Virus record (IMG/VR): IMGVR_UViG_3300010354_000864
Span: 1 to 20,650 of that record
Direction: 5' to 3' (one strand)
Length of the DNA: 20,650 bases
Source of the DNA: a virus
Positions 1-7,054 of this stretch are shown here, piece after piece. How positions within the stretch are numbered: the stretch's first letter is position 1; the number at the start of each line of letters is the position of its first letter. The notes beneath the pieces were generated by a model that worked only from the letters and a program-made list of their open reading frames with translations, was not told the origin of the DNA and did no database searches. A program made the translations under genes and the position numbers.

Positions 1-146
1 TTACTGAGCTCTGTAACGCTTTGTAATACATTTTTATACATTCGTTCAAGTTGGCGCTTGTGCTGCAAATTATACAATGCCCACATTGAACGTTTAATTT
101 GGGTTTCAATTGAGTTCCAATCTTGCATTGAGTTAAATTCGCTCAT
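1..146 (-). CDS. Small hypothetical protein, C-terminus cut by window edge
   Basis: A reading frame opens at ATG 146-144 and stays open to the window edge for 48 codons (begins MSEFNSMQDWNSIETQIK). The visible part is charged and rich in Gln, Arg and Lys, looks helical, and has no membrane segment or signal peptide. I do not recognise the family. It is believed real because a near-perfect sigma70-type promoter points into it and ends only 5 nt before the ATG, and because it is divergent from the structural operon starting at 220. There is no Shine-Dalgarno sequence before the ATG, so it may be read from a leaderless mRNA. A second in-frame ATG at codon 7 also lacks a clear ribosome site. Function unknown. 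Confidence 0.6.
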   Translation of the reverse strand, partial: MSEFNSMQDWNSIETQIKRSMWALYNLQHKRQLERMYKNVLQSVTELS

Positions 147-151
147 AGTGT

Positions 152-180
152 ATTGTACGGTATATCCTAATTTATGTCAA
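152..180 (-). promoter_or_regulatory. Sigma70-type promoter, leftward
   Basis: On the minus strand TTGACA (180-175) is followed by exactly 17 nt and then TACAAT (157-152). This is a perfect -35 box and a 5/6 -10 box at optimal spacing. The expected transcription start, about 7 nt past the -10 box, falls on the ATG at 146-144. It differs from the TAAATA-type boxes before the structural genes, so the downstream gene is probably expressed early by unmodified host polymerase. Confidence 0.7.
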
Positions 181-191
181 TTTGGGCTGTC

Positions 192-199
192 GCTAAATA
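192..199 (+). promoter_or_regulatory. T4-type late promoter box GCTAAATA
   Basis: GCTAAATA matches 6 of 8 bases of the T4 late consensus TATAAATA. It lies exactly 20 nt before the GTG at 220, the same distance as three other boxes in this window. An overlapping TATAAAATA (198-206) is an alternative. It would drive the neck, gp15 and Nudix genes. Confidence 0.55.
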
Positions 200-219
200 T
201 AAAATAACAGGATACGATT

Positions 220-1602
220 GTGCCAAGATTATCACTTTGGAAAGATGGAGCCCATACTAACGATTACAAATACATGGATCGCAATATCAGTGAAATGTTC
301 ACTGTGGGCGGGACCGGCATTTTAATTCACAAGTACTTAGGCACTAACGAACAAAACTTAACAAAAACAACCAATTCTGCACAAGCCAGTGCTGGGACTA
401 CGTTGACGTTTTCGTCAACAGCTGACATTGATTTAGGAATGTTTGTAACAGCCAATGCTGTTACAACTGGAACTACAGTTGTAGCCAAAACAGCCAATAC
501 AGTAACATTAAGTGGAAATACCACTAGTGCAATTGGTGCAAACACAACCGTAAAATTCTACACTGATGCTGCAAAACCCAGTTACATAAATCAAAGTGCT
601 TCAAACATTCAAGACTTGCTGTTCATTGAAAACAGAGATAGAAAATACGATTCCGATGTGTATGCCATGAGAGGCATATATCAAGTACAAGATGTCACTT
701 TTGATTTAAGCCAATTTGGTATGTTTTTACAAACCGGAACATTGTTCATGGTGTTTCACATCAACGACATGGTTGCTACACTGGGACGTAAATTGATGCC
801 CGGTGATGTAATTGAGTTAATGCATCTCAAAGATTATTATCCACTGGATGACAGTTTACCAGTCGCACTAAAAAGATTTTATGTAATCAGCGATTGTAAT
901 AATGCTGCCGAAGGGTACAGCGCAACCTGGTGGCCGCATCTATGGCGTGTAAAGATCAATCCGTTAACAGACAGTCAAGAATACAAAGATATTTTAAATC
1001 AAATCAAAGTTGACACCGATATCAACGGCAATACTGGTAATGTAACATTAGGTTCTGTTTCTAGTATCATTAACAAGTATATTGAAATCAATGATGCTAT
1101 ACTCAGAGAAGCAGAAACAAATGTACCGTTTTCGGGATATGATATTGATCATATCTATATAAAACCCACTGATCCCACAGGCGGACCAGGTGACCCGGCT
1201 GGTGTTACTGCGGACAACGGAACTGTTACCGGTGATACTGGAATAATAGATACTGCCGGCGGGACTATGAGTCCAGATGCCACTGTGCAAGGATATTTAA
1301 CAGGCGACGGGAAAACCCCCAATGGTTTACCGGTTTACTCAGGTATTGCATTTCCAAGTAATCCTTTGGTAGGTGATTACGCTTTACGCACTGATTACTT
1401 GCCAAATCGTTTGTTTAGATGGGACGGGCGGCGTTGGGTTAAGATAGAGGACAATGTAAGAACGACACTTACTCCCGGTGCAAGTAGTCAGACTCTACGT
1501 AGCGGCTTCATTAACAACACTAATACCTATACCAATAATACTGGCGAGGTTACAGAAAGACAAAGCCTTAGTCAGGCACTTAAACCAAAGGCAGATAATT
1601 AA
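220..1602 (+). CDS. 14: Neck protein, gp14-like, with inserted beta domain
   Basis: 460-aa virion structural protein, probably the neck or head-completion protein that joins the filled head to the tail. The conserved-looking core is residues 1-45 (motif DRNISEMFTVGGTGILIHKY) plus 117-260 (IQDLLFIENRDRKYD, QTGTLFMVFHIND, GDVIELMHLKDYYP). Its pattern of 'structural segment, then GD.I.L, then FYV' recalls T4 gp14, and the gene lies directly before gp15 as in T4. T4 gp14 is about 256 aa; the extra length here is a Thr/Val/Ala-rich insert (48-116) and a C-terminal extension (about 315-460) containing RLFRWDGRRWVKIEDN. The start is GTG, preceded by AGGA 7 nt upstream. The stop TAA overlaps the next ATG by one base. 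Neck role is inferred from position and resemblance; it could be another connector protein. Confidence 0.6.
   Translation: MPRLSLWKDGAHTNDYKYMDRNISEMFTVGGTGILIHKYLGTNEQNLTKTTNSAQASAGTTLTFSSTADIDLGMFVTANAVTTGTTVVAKTANTVTLSGNTTSAIGANTTVKFYTDAAKPSYINQSASNIQDLLFIENRDRKYDSDVYAMRGIYQVQDVTFDLSQFGMFLQTGTLFMVFHINDMVATLGRKLMPGDVIELMHLKDYYPLDDSLPVALKRFYVISDCNNAAEGYSATWWPHLWRVKINPLTDSQEYKDILNQIKVDTDINGNTGNVTLGSVSSIINKYIEINDAILREAETNVPFSGYDIDHIYIKPTDPTGGPGDPAGVTADNGTVTGDTGIIDTAGGTMSPDATVQGYLTGDGKTPNGLPVYSGIAFPSNPLVGDYALRTDYLPNRLFRWDGRRWVKIEDNVRTTLTPGASSQTLRSGFINNTNTYTNNTGEVTERQSLSQALKPKADN
361..567 (+). other. Inserted beta-rich domain inside the gp14-like gene
   Basis: Residues 48-116 are Thr, Ala, Val and Ser-rich with the pattern 'AGTTLTFSS..DI.LGM.V', 'TTGTTVVAKT.NTVTLS', 'IGANTTVKFY'. 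The stretch resembles small beta-sandwich decoration units found in phage and adhesin proteins. The flanks (HKYLGTNEQN before, PSYINQSASNIQDLL after) read as one continuous domain without it. The insertion is inferred from composition. Confidence 0.45.
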
Positions 1603-2960
1603 TGGCACAGCAGTTTTTTTATGATGCACAGATTCGACGATTCTTGATTCAATTCATGAGGATTGTCAGCAATTTTGAAGTTGAATTTGGCAAAGATCGA
1701 GATGGCACACGAACATTGCAACGTGTGCCTGTATATTATGGTGACCCTAGTAGACAGGCAGCAGCCATACTAAGACAAAATAGTGAAAACGTTATGAACG
1801 CTATTCCGGCAATGAGTGCCTATATAAGTGGATTCACTTACCAGCAGGACAGGATGCAAGAGCCGTTTTTTGTAAGTAAAATGAACATGCGTGAACGGCA
1901 ATACGATCCAGAAACTGGATTATACAACAGCAATCAAGGCGACAGCTACACTATTGAACGCTTAATGCCTGTGCCATACAACCTAGAAGTCAAACTTGAT
2001 ATTTGGACCAGCAACACGGAACAAAAAATGCAGTTGATAGAACAACTGGCAGTTTTGTTTAATCCTGCTTTTGAAATTCAAAGCACCGACAACTACATAG
2101 ACTGGTCCAGTCTTAGTTATGTTCAATTGACTGGTGTGGTATGGAGTTCACGTGCTATTCCCACTAGCACAGAAGAACCCATTGACGTAGCAACTTTGAC
2201 TTTTATGATGCCAATTTGGATTAGTGCGCCAGCAAAAGTCAAACGACTTGGCGTTATTCAAAAATTTATTGGCAGTGTCTACGACGAAACCGGTGCGTTT
2301 AGTTCAGATACTGTATTGACAAATTTGAGTACACGTAGATACGTGACTCCACTGGATTACGGCTTGTTTTATAGTGGTAATCAATTGCAGCTCCTAAAGC
2401 CAGAAGAACTTGTTGATGCAAATGATAATATCATTGAAGTGGCTCCACCTGCCACGTGGCGTTCTGTAATTGAAATTTATGGAACCTTGGTTACAGGTAC
2501 CACAGAAATAAGACTGGCGTTGCCAATTGGTACTGAATTGATTGGTACCATTGCTTATCATCCAACTGATCCATACATACTGTTATTCGAGCCTATAGAA
2601 GACACTTTACCTTCTAATACATTAAATCCAGTTGCAGCTATTATAAATCCAAGAAATGTTGCTGTAGACAGCAATCTACTGTCTCCCACTACAGGTACTC
2701 GTTATTTGTTAACAGCGGCTATTGGTAGTAATTTAAATTTAGAAGGAAGTGTGGTCTGGCAAAATTTAGTAGCCAATGCCAACGATATAATTGAATTCAA
2801 TGGATCCATATGGCAAGTGGTGTTTGATAGCCAAAACGAAACTGGTACTGAATATGTAACAAACACACTAACGGGCGTTCAATATAGATGGAACGGTTTA
2901 GAGTGGGTCAAAGCAGTAGAAGGTGTTTATCGAGGTGGCGAGTGGAGTCTAATCATATAG
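1602..2960 (+). CDS. 15: Tail sheath stabiliser and completion protein (gp15-like)
   Basis: 452-aa homologue of T4 gp15, which caps the tail tube and sheath and connects the tail to the neck. Residues 5-20 (FFYDAQIRRFLIQFMR), the RVPVYYG motif (about 42-48), QEPFFVSKMNMRER, and PVPYNLEVKLDIWTSN followed by QLIEQLAVLFNPAF follow the T4 gp15 order (FYN..FRRY, RVPITY, YELSIFTRY, IVEQILPYFQP). The core ends near residue 220 (MMPIWISAPAKVKR). T4 gp15 is about 272 aa, so there is a roughly 180-residue C-terminal extension, beta-rich and ending in QYRWNGLEWVKAVEG, a motif also seen at the end of the upstream gp14-like protein. ATG overlaps the preceding TAA by one base (TAATG), implying translational coupling. 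Confidence 0.82.
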   Translation: MAQQFFYDAQIRRFLIQFMRIVSNFEVEFGKDRDGTRTLQRVPVYYGDPSRQAAAILRQNSENVMNAIPAMSAYISGFTYQQDRMQEPFFVSKMNMRERQYDPETGLYNSNQGDSYTIERLMPVPYNLEVKLDIWTSNTEQKMQLIEQLAVLFNPAFEIQSTDNYIDWSSLSYVQLTGVVWSSRAIPTSTEEPIDVATLTFMMPIWISAPAKVKRLGVIQKFIGSVYDETGAFSSDTVLTNLSTRRYVTPLDYGLFYSGNQLQLLKPEELVDANDNIIEVAPPATWRSVIEIYGTLVTGTTEIRLALPIGTELIGTIAYHPTDPYILLFEPIEDTLPSNTLNPVAAIINPRNVAVDSNLLSPTTGTRYLLTAAIGSNLNLEGSVVWQNLVANANDIIEFNGSIWQVVFDSQNETGTEYVTNTLTGVQYRWNGLEWVKAVEGVYRGGEWSLII

Positions 2961-3388
2961 GGTGCGGTGCCCTTATCTATAGTATAGAAACAAAAAGATA
3001 TCTTTTCTTATTACGTAATCAAAAAAGACATGCAGGATCTTGGGGTTTGGTTGGCGGCGGAGTAGAATCTGGTGAATCACCTGTTGAGGCGTTGAAGCGT
3101 GAGATTGGTGAGGAAATTGGCAGCGTAGAAATACAAAAAATAATACCTTTAGAAAAATTCACTGCAGAAAATACAAATTTTGAATATCATACGTATTTGT
3201 TGACTGTCAAAAATGAGTTTACGCCTAAACTAAACGACGAACACAGGGGCTATGCGTGGACCAGCATTGACGATCACCCTAAACCACTGCACCCCGGTGT
3301 GTGGCGCACATTTAGTTTCAAAAGTGTTGTTGACAAGATTAGAACTTTTGAGGAGACTATATGTCAGCTTCAAGAACAAATTGTCTGA
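2942..3388 (+). CDS. Nudix hydrolase
   Basis: 148-aa Nudix-fold pyrophosphohydrolase. The Nudix box G-x5-E-x7-R-E-U-x-E-E-x-G is complete at residues 39-60 (Gly39, Glu45, Arg53, Glu54, Glu57, Glu58, Gly60). The usual final hydrophobic residue is Ser61. RNQKRHAGSWGLVGGGVE before the box is typical of the family. Nudix enzymes cleave nucleoside diphosphates linked to another moiety, with Mg2+ held by the box glutamates; the substrate here cannot be read from sequence. I chose GTG 2942 because GAGGTG lies just upstream and the protein then starts directly at the beta strand GCGALIYS. An in-frame ATG at 2888 would add 18 Arg-rich residues wholly inside gp15. The gene overlaps gp15 by 19 nt and overlaps the convergent gene by 32 nt. 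Confidence 0.85.
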   Translation: MESNHIGCGALIYSIETKRYLFLLRNQKRHAGSWGLVGGGVESGESPVEALKREIGEEIGSVEIQKIIPLEKFTAENTNFEYHTYLLTVKNEFTPKLNDEHRGYAWTSIDDHPKPLHPGVWRTFSFKSVVDKIRTFEETICQLQEQIV

Positions 3389-4121
3389 AATCAATTTGTC
3401 TGTAATTAAGAAAATATTTCCATGCGTCTGGCTGTCTAAATTTAGCAGTAGGCATTACTCTAATAAATTCTGTATCATTGTATACTCCCATCACTGTTGC
3501 TAAACTTCTAACCCAATAACTTTCGTTGGTTGGGTAATCAAGTGGCGGGTAATTATTTGTGCCTGCAAATATATTGTAATTATTATCGGCACTATCAATA
3601 CCATCAAATCCTAGCATGTAAACTTTTTTATGTCCATCAAATGCCGCCATATAAGCTGCCATGGCTCCTGCATTGAAGTCTGGATTTTGTGGTAAAAAAT
3701 TAAATATTCCTGGATACTGTTCTAGATACTTTGAATTAGTATAAATCATGCCAGGCTTTTCTAAAGGCGTATCCGCTATCTCTTTTATAATACCTTCGCC
3801 AGTACAGGTTAAAAAATCTAATTTATAATTCCTATAGATAGCATTACAACCATATGTAAAAAAATTCTTGGTGTCTTTTTTATAGATCCAATCTGTGGCT
3901 TGACCCCAGGGAGTAGTTTCTCTATAAGGAAGAATCTTAGTTAGATCAAATTCATTGGCAGTGACCCCGTTACCAAATACTACTGCATGATTGGACTTGG
4001 CAGGGAATTGCGGAATTTCAATATCTTCAGTTTGATATTTCCATTGGTCTTCGATATATAAACCTATCAAATTCACTGATTCTGTAGTAATATTTTTTCT
4101 GTAAATTTTTTGCAGTGACAT
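3357..4121 (-). CDS. Sugar-transferase-like protein (GT42/DUF115-like)
   Basis: 254-aa cytoplasmic protein with no signal peptide or membrane segment. It has a nucleotide-binding style glycine turn (AVVFGNGVTANEF, 46-58), then TYGCNAIYRNYKLDFLTC (89-106), then NAGAMAAYMAAFDG and KKVYMLGFDGID (150-176). This order recalls Campylobacter CstII-type GT42 sialyltransferases and DUF115-type proteins (GNGPS, then a cysteine/asparagine strand, then SGVYMCAVAIALGYKEIYLSGID). The overall fold assignment is an inference, and donor sugar and acceptor are unknown. Its ATG overlaps the TAA of the upstream 951-aa fibre gene by one base, with GGGAG before it, so the two are translationally coupled. It may modify a surface glycan or a virion protein. 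Confidence 0.5.
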   Translation of the reverse strand: MSLQKIYRKNITTESVNLIGLYIEDQWKYQTEDIEIPQFPAKSNHAVVFGNGVTANEFDLTKILPYRETTPWGQATDWIYKKDTKNFFTYGCNAIYRNYKLDFLTCTGEGIIKEIADTPLEKPGMIYTNSKYLEQYPGIFNFLPQNPDFNAGAMAAYMAAFDGHKKVYMLGFDGIDSADNNYNIFAGTNNYPPLDYPTNESYWVRSLATVMGVYNDTEFIRVMPTAKFRQPDAWKYFLNYRQIDFRQFVLEADI

Positions 4122-6976
4122 TAAAATCTCCCAACAACCACTTCAATGGTTTTGATATCTTTGCTTTCAATATTTTCTAAGCTTTTCCCTAGCACACATC
4201 CGGGCCTAAACATACTAAAATTAATTGCTTCTGCTACACCGGGTATATCACTTGTAACTAATACAGTTCCTTTAGCAACTGGCCCACGTACTTGGCATGG
4301 TACACGCCCAGTGAACGCTACCGGCAATCCTTGACTGGCCGCATTCATTAAGTAGCCAGGATTGGTAGAAATTACCCCAGCAACTCTTGTGTCATGTGTT
4401 AATGTAGTGGTTGTTACTTCTTTTTCGCCACCAAAAACAACTACAGTACCAGGAGCATAATCTTGATCTGCTGTATAATTTTCTGCCAAGTCGGCGTATC
4501 TTGCCTGTTGCGATACACCGTAAATTGTATTCCACCAGGCGGTTGTACTTCCTAGGTTTTGAGAAACATTGGAAGTAGGAATGATCCATCCTGAAGTAAA
4601 AATATTTGCAGCAAATCCAGCTCCACCACGAACTACTAAAGCACCGGTTGTGGTCGAAGTTGATGTGGTTGTTGCTGTAATAACAAGGTTACCATTTGAA
4701 AAAATTCTTGCTGCTTCAAATAATGCCCCACCGGATCCACTTGCAGTTGTTCTAAATTGAATATCTGTTCCGTGGTTTGTACTAGTCCAGTTTTCTGCTG
4801 CACGGAAGTTAATAGTTCCGCCTGCAAAATATGTAGATCCATCATTACCCCACGCATCAATACCGGCGATACTGCCAGTTGCCGTAGGAACATCAGATCT
4901 CGCTAAAGTTAATGTAGCACTGGTGCCAGGACCAACAACTTGTAATCTTGCAGCACTAGTGCTAACGGTTGAAGAAGTTCCAATTAATGCATTTGTGCCT
5001 GTGATTAAGTTTGCTCCAACAATAACATTTCCAGCGATACCAACACCGCCCGCAACCACCAATGCGCCAGTTGTAGTTGAGGTTGAAGTGGTTGTGGATG
5101 TAATCGCCAAATTACCATTGGCATTATTAAAAACAATATTTGCGCCGGTAAATTGATTGCTGTTGTTGTATTGCAGCTGACCTGTTGTACCACCAGGTGC
5201 GCTACTAAATGCTGCACCATTGCCTGCCCAGTATATACCTGTGTCAGTAAGTACACCATAGGCTCTTAAATTACCTGAATTGGGGTTGTACGTCAATGAG
5301 GTGTTAATGTTTTGTGCCACATTACCCGACGTGGATCTTACAAATGTTACATAAGCTGTTCCCGAGGATATGTTAGAAGTGACTTGTGTGTTAATTGCAT
5401 TTGTAGCTGTGCCTGCAGTTCCATCTATTCCTACCCCGGTCAAAACCTGTGCTCCGCTGCTGCGATTGAGGTTAACATCTGTGGTACCAATATACAAAGT
5501 ACCGTAATGAGTTCCATTTAGGCCGTCGGCAAATATATTGCCCGCAACACCCAATCCTCCTGATACTACAACAGCGCCGGTGGTAGTACTGGTTGACACT
5601 GTGGTGTCGGTAAAGACTATATTTCCAGTTAGATCATCGTAAATGGCAGAGGTGCCACCTAGCGTTCCACCATTATTAAATTGAATTGCCCCATCTTGGC
5701 CCACTGAGGGTCCGCCAATTGGTATATTGTTTCCTGCCCAATACAGTCCCGAAGTATAAAGTGATTCCGAATAGATATTACCGCTTACACCGGCACCGCC
5801 TACTACAACCAAGGCTCCTGAGCTGGTACCAACACTGGCAGTACCAGATGCCGCAACTATATTTCCTGCTGCCGTTACAGTAGTACCTGCATTCACTGCG
5901 CCACTGATTCCCATACCGCCAATCACAACTACTGCGCCGGTAGTTGAGTTTGTACTAGCGGTGCCAGAATAGGCTACAATATTGCCGGCGCTTTTTAATG
6001 TTAGACTGTTGTAAAGATCGTTAAAATATCCAGAATTAGGTACCACTGTACCAATGGCAGTATTTTGTAAACCGCCGGCTGTTAAAGCTCCGCCTATGTA
6101 GGTGTCACCGCTTATACCGGCACCGCCTCTCACTATCATGGCACCAGTTGTTGTGCTTGAACTTGCCGTTCCAGAATTGGCCACAATATTGCCACCTACA
6201 TTTAGTCTACCGGCAATGCCTGCGCCACCTGATACTCGCAATGCTCCTGTGACTGTATTTGAACTCACAGTGGCATTTGCTACAACGATTTCACCAGATT
6301 TGATTGTGCCGTAGGTATTGCCTGTGAATACATTTCCTGTTTCTCTACCAGAATCATACCATTCTAGGTAACCAGTGTCGTTGGCTCTGCCTAAAAATGC
6401 ATGTTCGTCTTGATAATCGTAGTAGTGAAATTTTAGACCAATGTCTTTGCCGTCATTGAATGTCCACGGGGCTAAATTTGCCTGTGTGTGTAAATCTATT
6501 ACAGCGTCGCTAATACTTAAATTTTGCTGCCCAATTGTAAAAATATTGCCTTCAACTTGAAGATTACCTGTTATTCTTGCTGTAGCAAACACAGCATTAC
6601 CACTGCTTAAATTATCTGCCACAAACGTTTGAGCATAACTGGCTGCTGGAGCGCTGAAAGGATTACCGTTTGAGTATAAAAAATTGTCTGTCTTTAAAGA
6701 ATTTACTATTATTGTACCAGCTGTAACATTTGCATATGAAGAAACATTTAAATTGCTATTAGTAATTCCTGTGTCGTTGGTAAATGCAACAACAAACGTG
6801 TTACCACTTTCGCTCCAAACCACAGCTACATTAGATTTGACACCAAGATTTCTGTTTATTAGGAATCCGACATCCACGTTGGCCACTGTGGAATCACTGT
6901 TCAACAGTGTAATAGGATCTTCAAGTTTGGCTTTTGAAGTATCTGCAGAAATAAATCTAGTTCTGGTTAAACCCAT
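4121..6976 (-). CDS. Large tail-fibre-type protein with seven TTGA repeats
   Basis: 951-aa Gly/Ser/Thr/Asn-rich virion protein, likely a tail fibre or fibre tip. Order: N-terminal module (1-90: DPITLLNSD, DVGFLINR, NVAVVWSES); second copy of the same module family (about 135-235: LSISDAVIDLHTQANL, DGKDIGL, YGTIKSGEIVVAN); seven units of the type GNIVA.SGTAS.STTTGALVV.GG.GI.GN (about 227-796); a segment with SIAGIDAWGNDGSTYFAGG (about 702-722); and a C-terminal domain (about 824-951) with ARYADLAENYTAD, VAGVISTNPGYLMN, GRVPCQVRG and IEVVVGRF. The reading frame extends 16 codons upstream to 7024, but that extension contains a promoter box and most of a terminator. ATG 6976, with GGA 6 nt upstream, is therefore the start. 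Host-receptor binding is inferred, not shown. Confidence 0.72.
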   Translation of the reverse strand: MGLTRTRFISADTSKAKLEDPITLLNSDSTVANVDVGFLINRNLGVKSNVAVVWSESGNTFVVAFTNDTGITNSNLNVSSYANVTAGTIIVNSLKTDNFLYSNGNPFSAPAASYAQTFVADNLSSGNAVFATARITGNLQVEGNIFTIGQQNLSISDAVIDLHTQANLAPWTFNDGKDIGLKFHYYDYQDEHAFLGRANDTGYLEWYDSGRETGNVFTGNTYGTIKSGEIVVANATVSSNTVTGALRVSGGAGIAGRLNVGGNIVANSGTASSSTTTGAMIVRGGAGISGDTYIGGALTAGGLQNTAIGTVVPNSGYFNDLYNSLTLKSAGNIVAYSGTASTNSTTGAVVVIGGMGISGAVNAGTTVTAAGNIVAASGTASVGTSSGALVVVGGAGVSGNIYSESLYTSGLYWAGNNIPIGGPSVGQDGAIQFNNGGTLGGTSAIYDDLTGNIVFTDTTVSTSTTTGAVVVSGGLGVAGNIFADGLNGTHYGTLYIGTTDVNLNRSSGAQVLTGVGIDGTAGTATNAINTQVTSNISSGTAYVTFVRSTSGNVAQNINTSLTYNPNSGNLRAYGVLTDTGIYWAGNGAAFSSAPGGTTGQLQYNNSNQFTGANIVFNNANGNLAITSTTTSTSTTTGALVVAGGVGIAGNVIVGANLITGTNALIGTSSTVSTSAARLQVVGPGTSATLTLARSDVPTATGSIAGIDAWGNDGSTYFAGGTINFRAAENWTSTNHGTDIQFRTTASGSGGALFEAARIFSNGNLVITATTTSTSTTTGALVVRGGAGFAANIFTSGWIIPTSNVSQNLGSTTAWWNTIYGVSQQARYADLAENYTADQDYAPGTVVVFGGEKEVTTTTLTHDTRVAGVISTNPGYLMNAASQGLPVAFTGRVPCQVRGPVAKGTVLVTSDIPGVAEAINFSMFRPGCVLGKSLENIESKDIKTIEVVVGRF
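4124..4546 (-). repeat. C-terminal fibre domain, copy A
   Basis: The last roughly 140 codons of the 951-aa gene encode WWNTIYGVSQQARYADLAEN through IEVVVGRF. They are homologous to the end of the 307-aa gene (7058-7486). DNA is also conserved: plus-strand 4475-4492 equals 7403-7420 base for base, followed by one mismatch and eight more identical bases. Confidence 0.85.
4589..6298 (-). repeat. Seven imperfect protein repeats (TTGALVVxGGxGIxGN)
   Basis: Within the 951-aa protein the unit centred on T/S-T-G-A-hydrophobic-V-V-x-G-G-x-G-hydrophobic-x-G-N occurs at about residues 243, 277, 346, 387, 466, 636 and 777. Each is usually preceded by GNIV/GNLV and a Thr/Ser run. Spacing is irregular because other segments are inserted between units. 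Related units occur in the 307-aa (two) and 1415-aa (five) proteins. Confidence 0.8.
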
Positions 6977-6996
6977 TTTTAGTCCATATAGTTTAG

Positions 6997-7004
6997 TATT
7001 TATG
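6997..7004 (-). promoter_or_regulatory. T4-type late promoter box CATAAATA
   Basis: The minus strand reads CATAAATA, 7 of 8 to the T4 late consensus. It is exactly 20 nt before the ATG at 6976 and begins 7 nt after the terminator stem at 7012-7036. It would restart transcription for the 951-aa and 254-aa genes. Confidence 0.75.
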
Positions 7005-7011
7005 GAAAAAA

Positions 7012-7036
7012 CAAAAGGGTCCATTGGACCCTTTTG
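7012..7036 (-). terminator. Rho-independent terminator after the 307-aa gene
   Basis: CAAAAGGGTCC (7012-7022) pairs perfectly with GGACCCTTTTG (7026-7036) around a 3-nt loop, an 11-bp stem. On the minus strand the stem is followed by six T residues. It starts 18 nt past the TAA of the 307-aa gene (7055). Confidence 0.88.
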
Positions 7037-7054
7037 ATTGTACTTTTTTGAATA

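Noticed and set aside
2888-2941. ATG at 2888 as the Nudix start
   Set aside because: It adds 18 Arg/Ser-rich residues encoded inside gp15 with no ribosome site. GTG 2942 follows GAGGTG and begins just before the first strand of the fold.
3376-3399. Inverted repeat as a bidirectional terminator between the convergent genes
   Set aside because: The 8-bp stem is AT-rich, has no T-run after it on either strand, and lies inside the coding sequence of the leftward gene. It is kept only as a curiosity.
3357-4121. Firm call as a sialyltransferase
   Set aside because: Only the order of short motifs resembles CstII-type enzymes. I could not confirm the catalytic residues, so a broader transferase-like label is used.
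7012-7024. ATG at 7024 as the start of the large fibre gene
   Set aside because: The 16-codon extension contains terminator and promoter sequence and has no family-like residues. ATG 6976 has a ribosome site and the standard 20-nt promoter distance.
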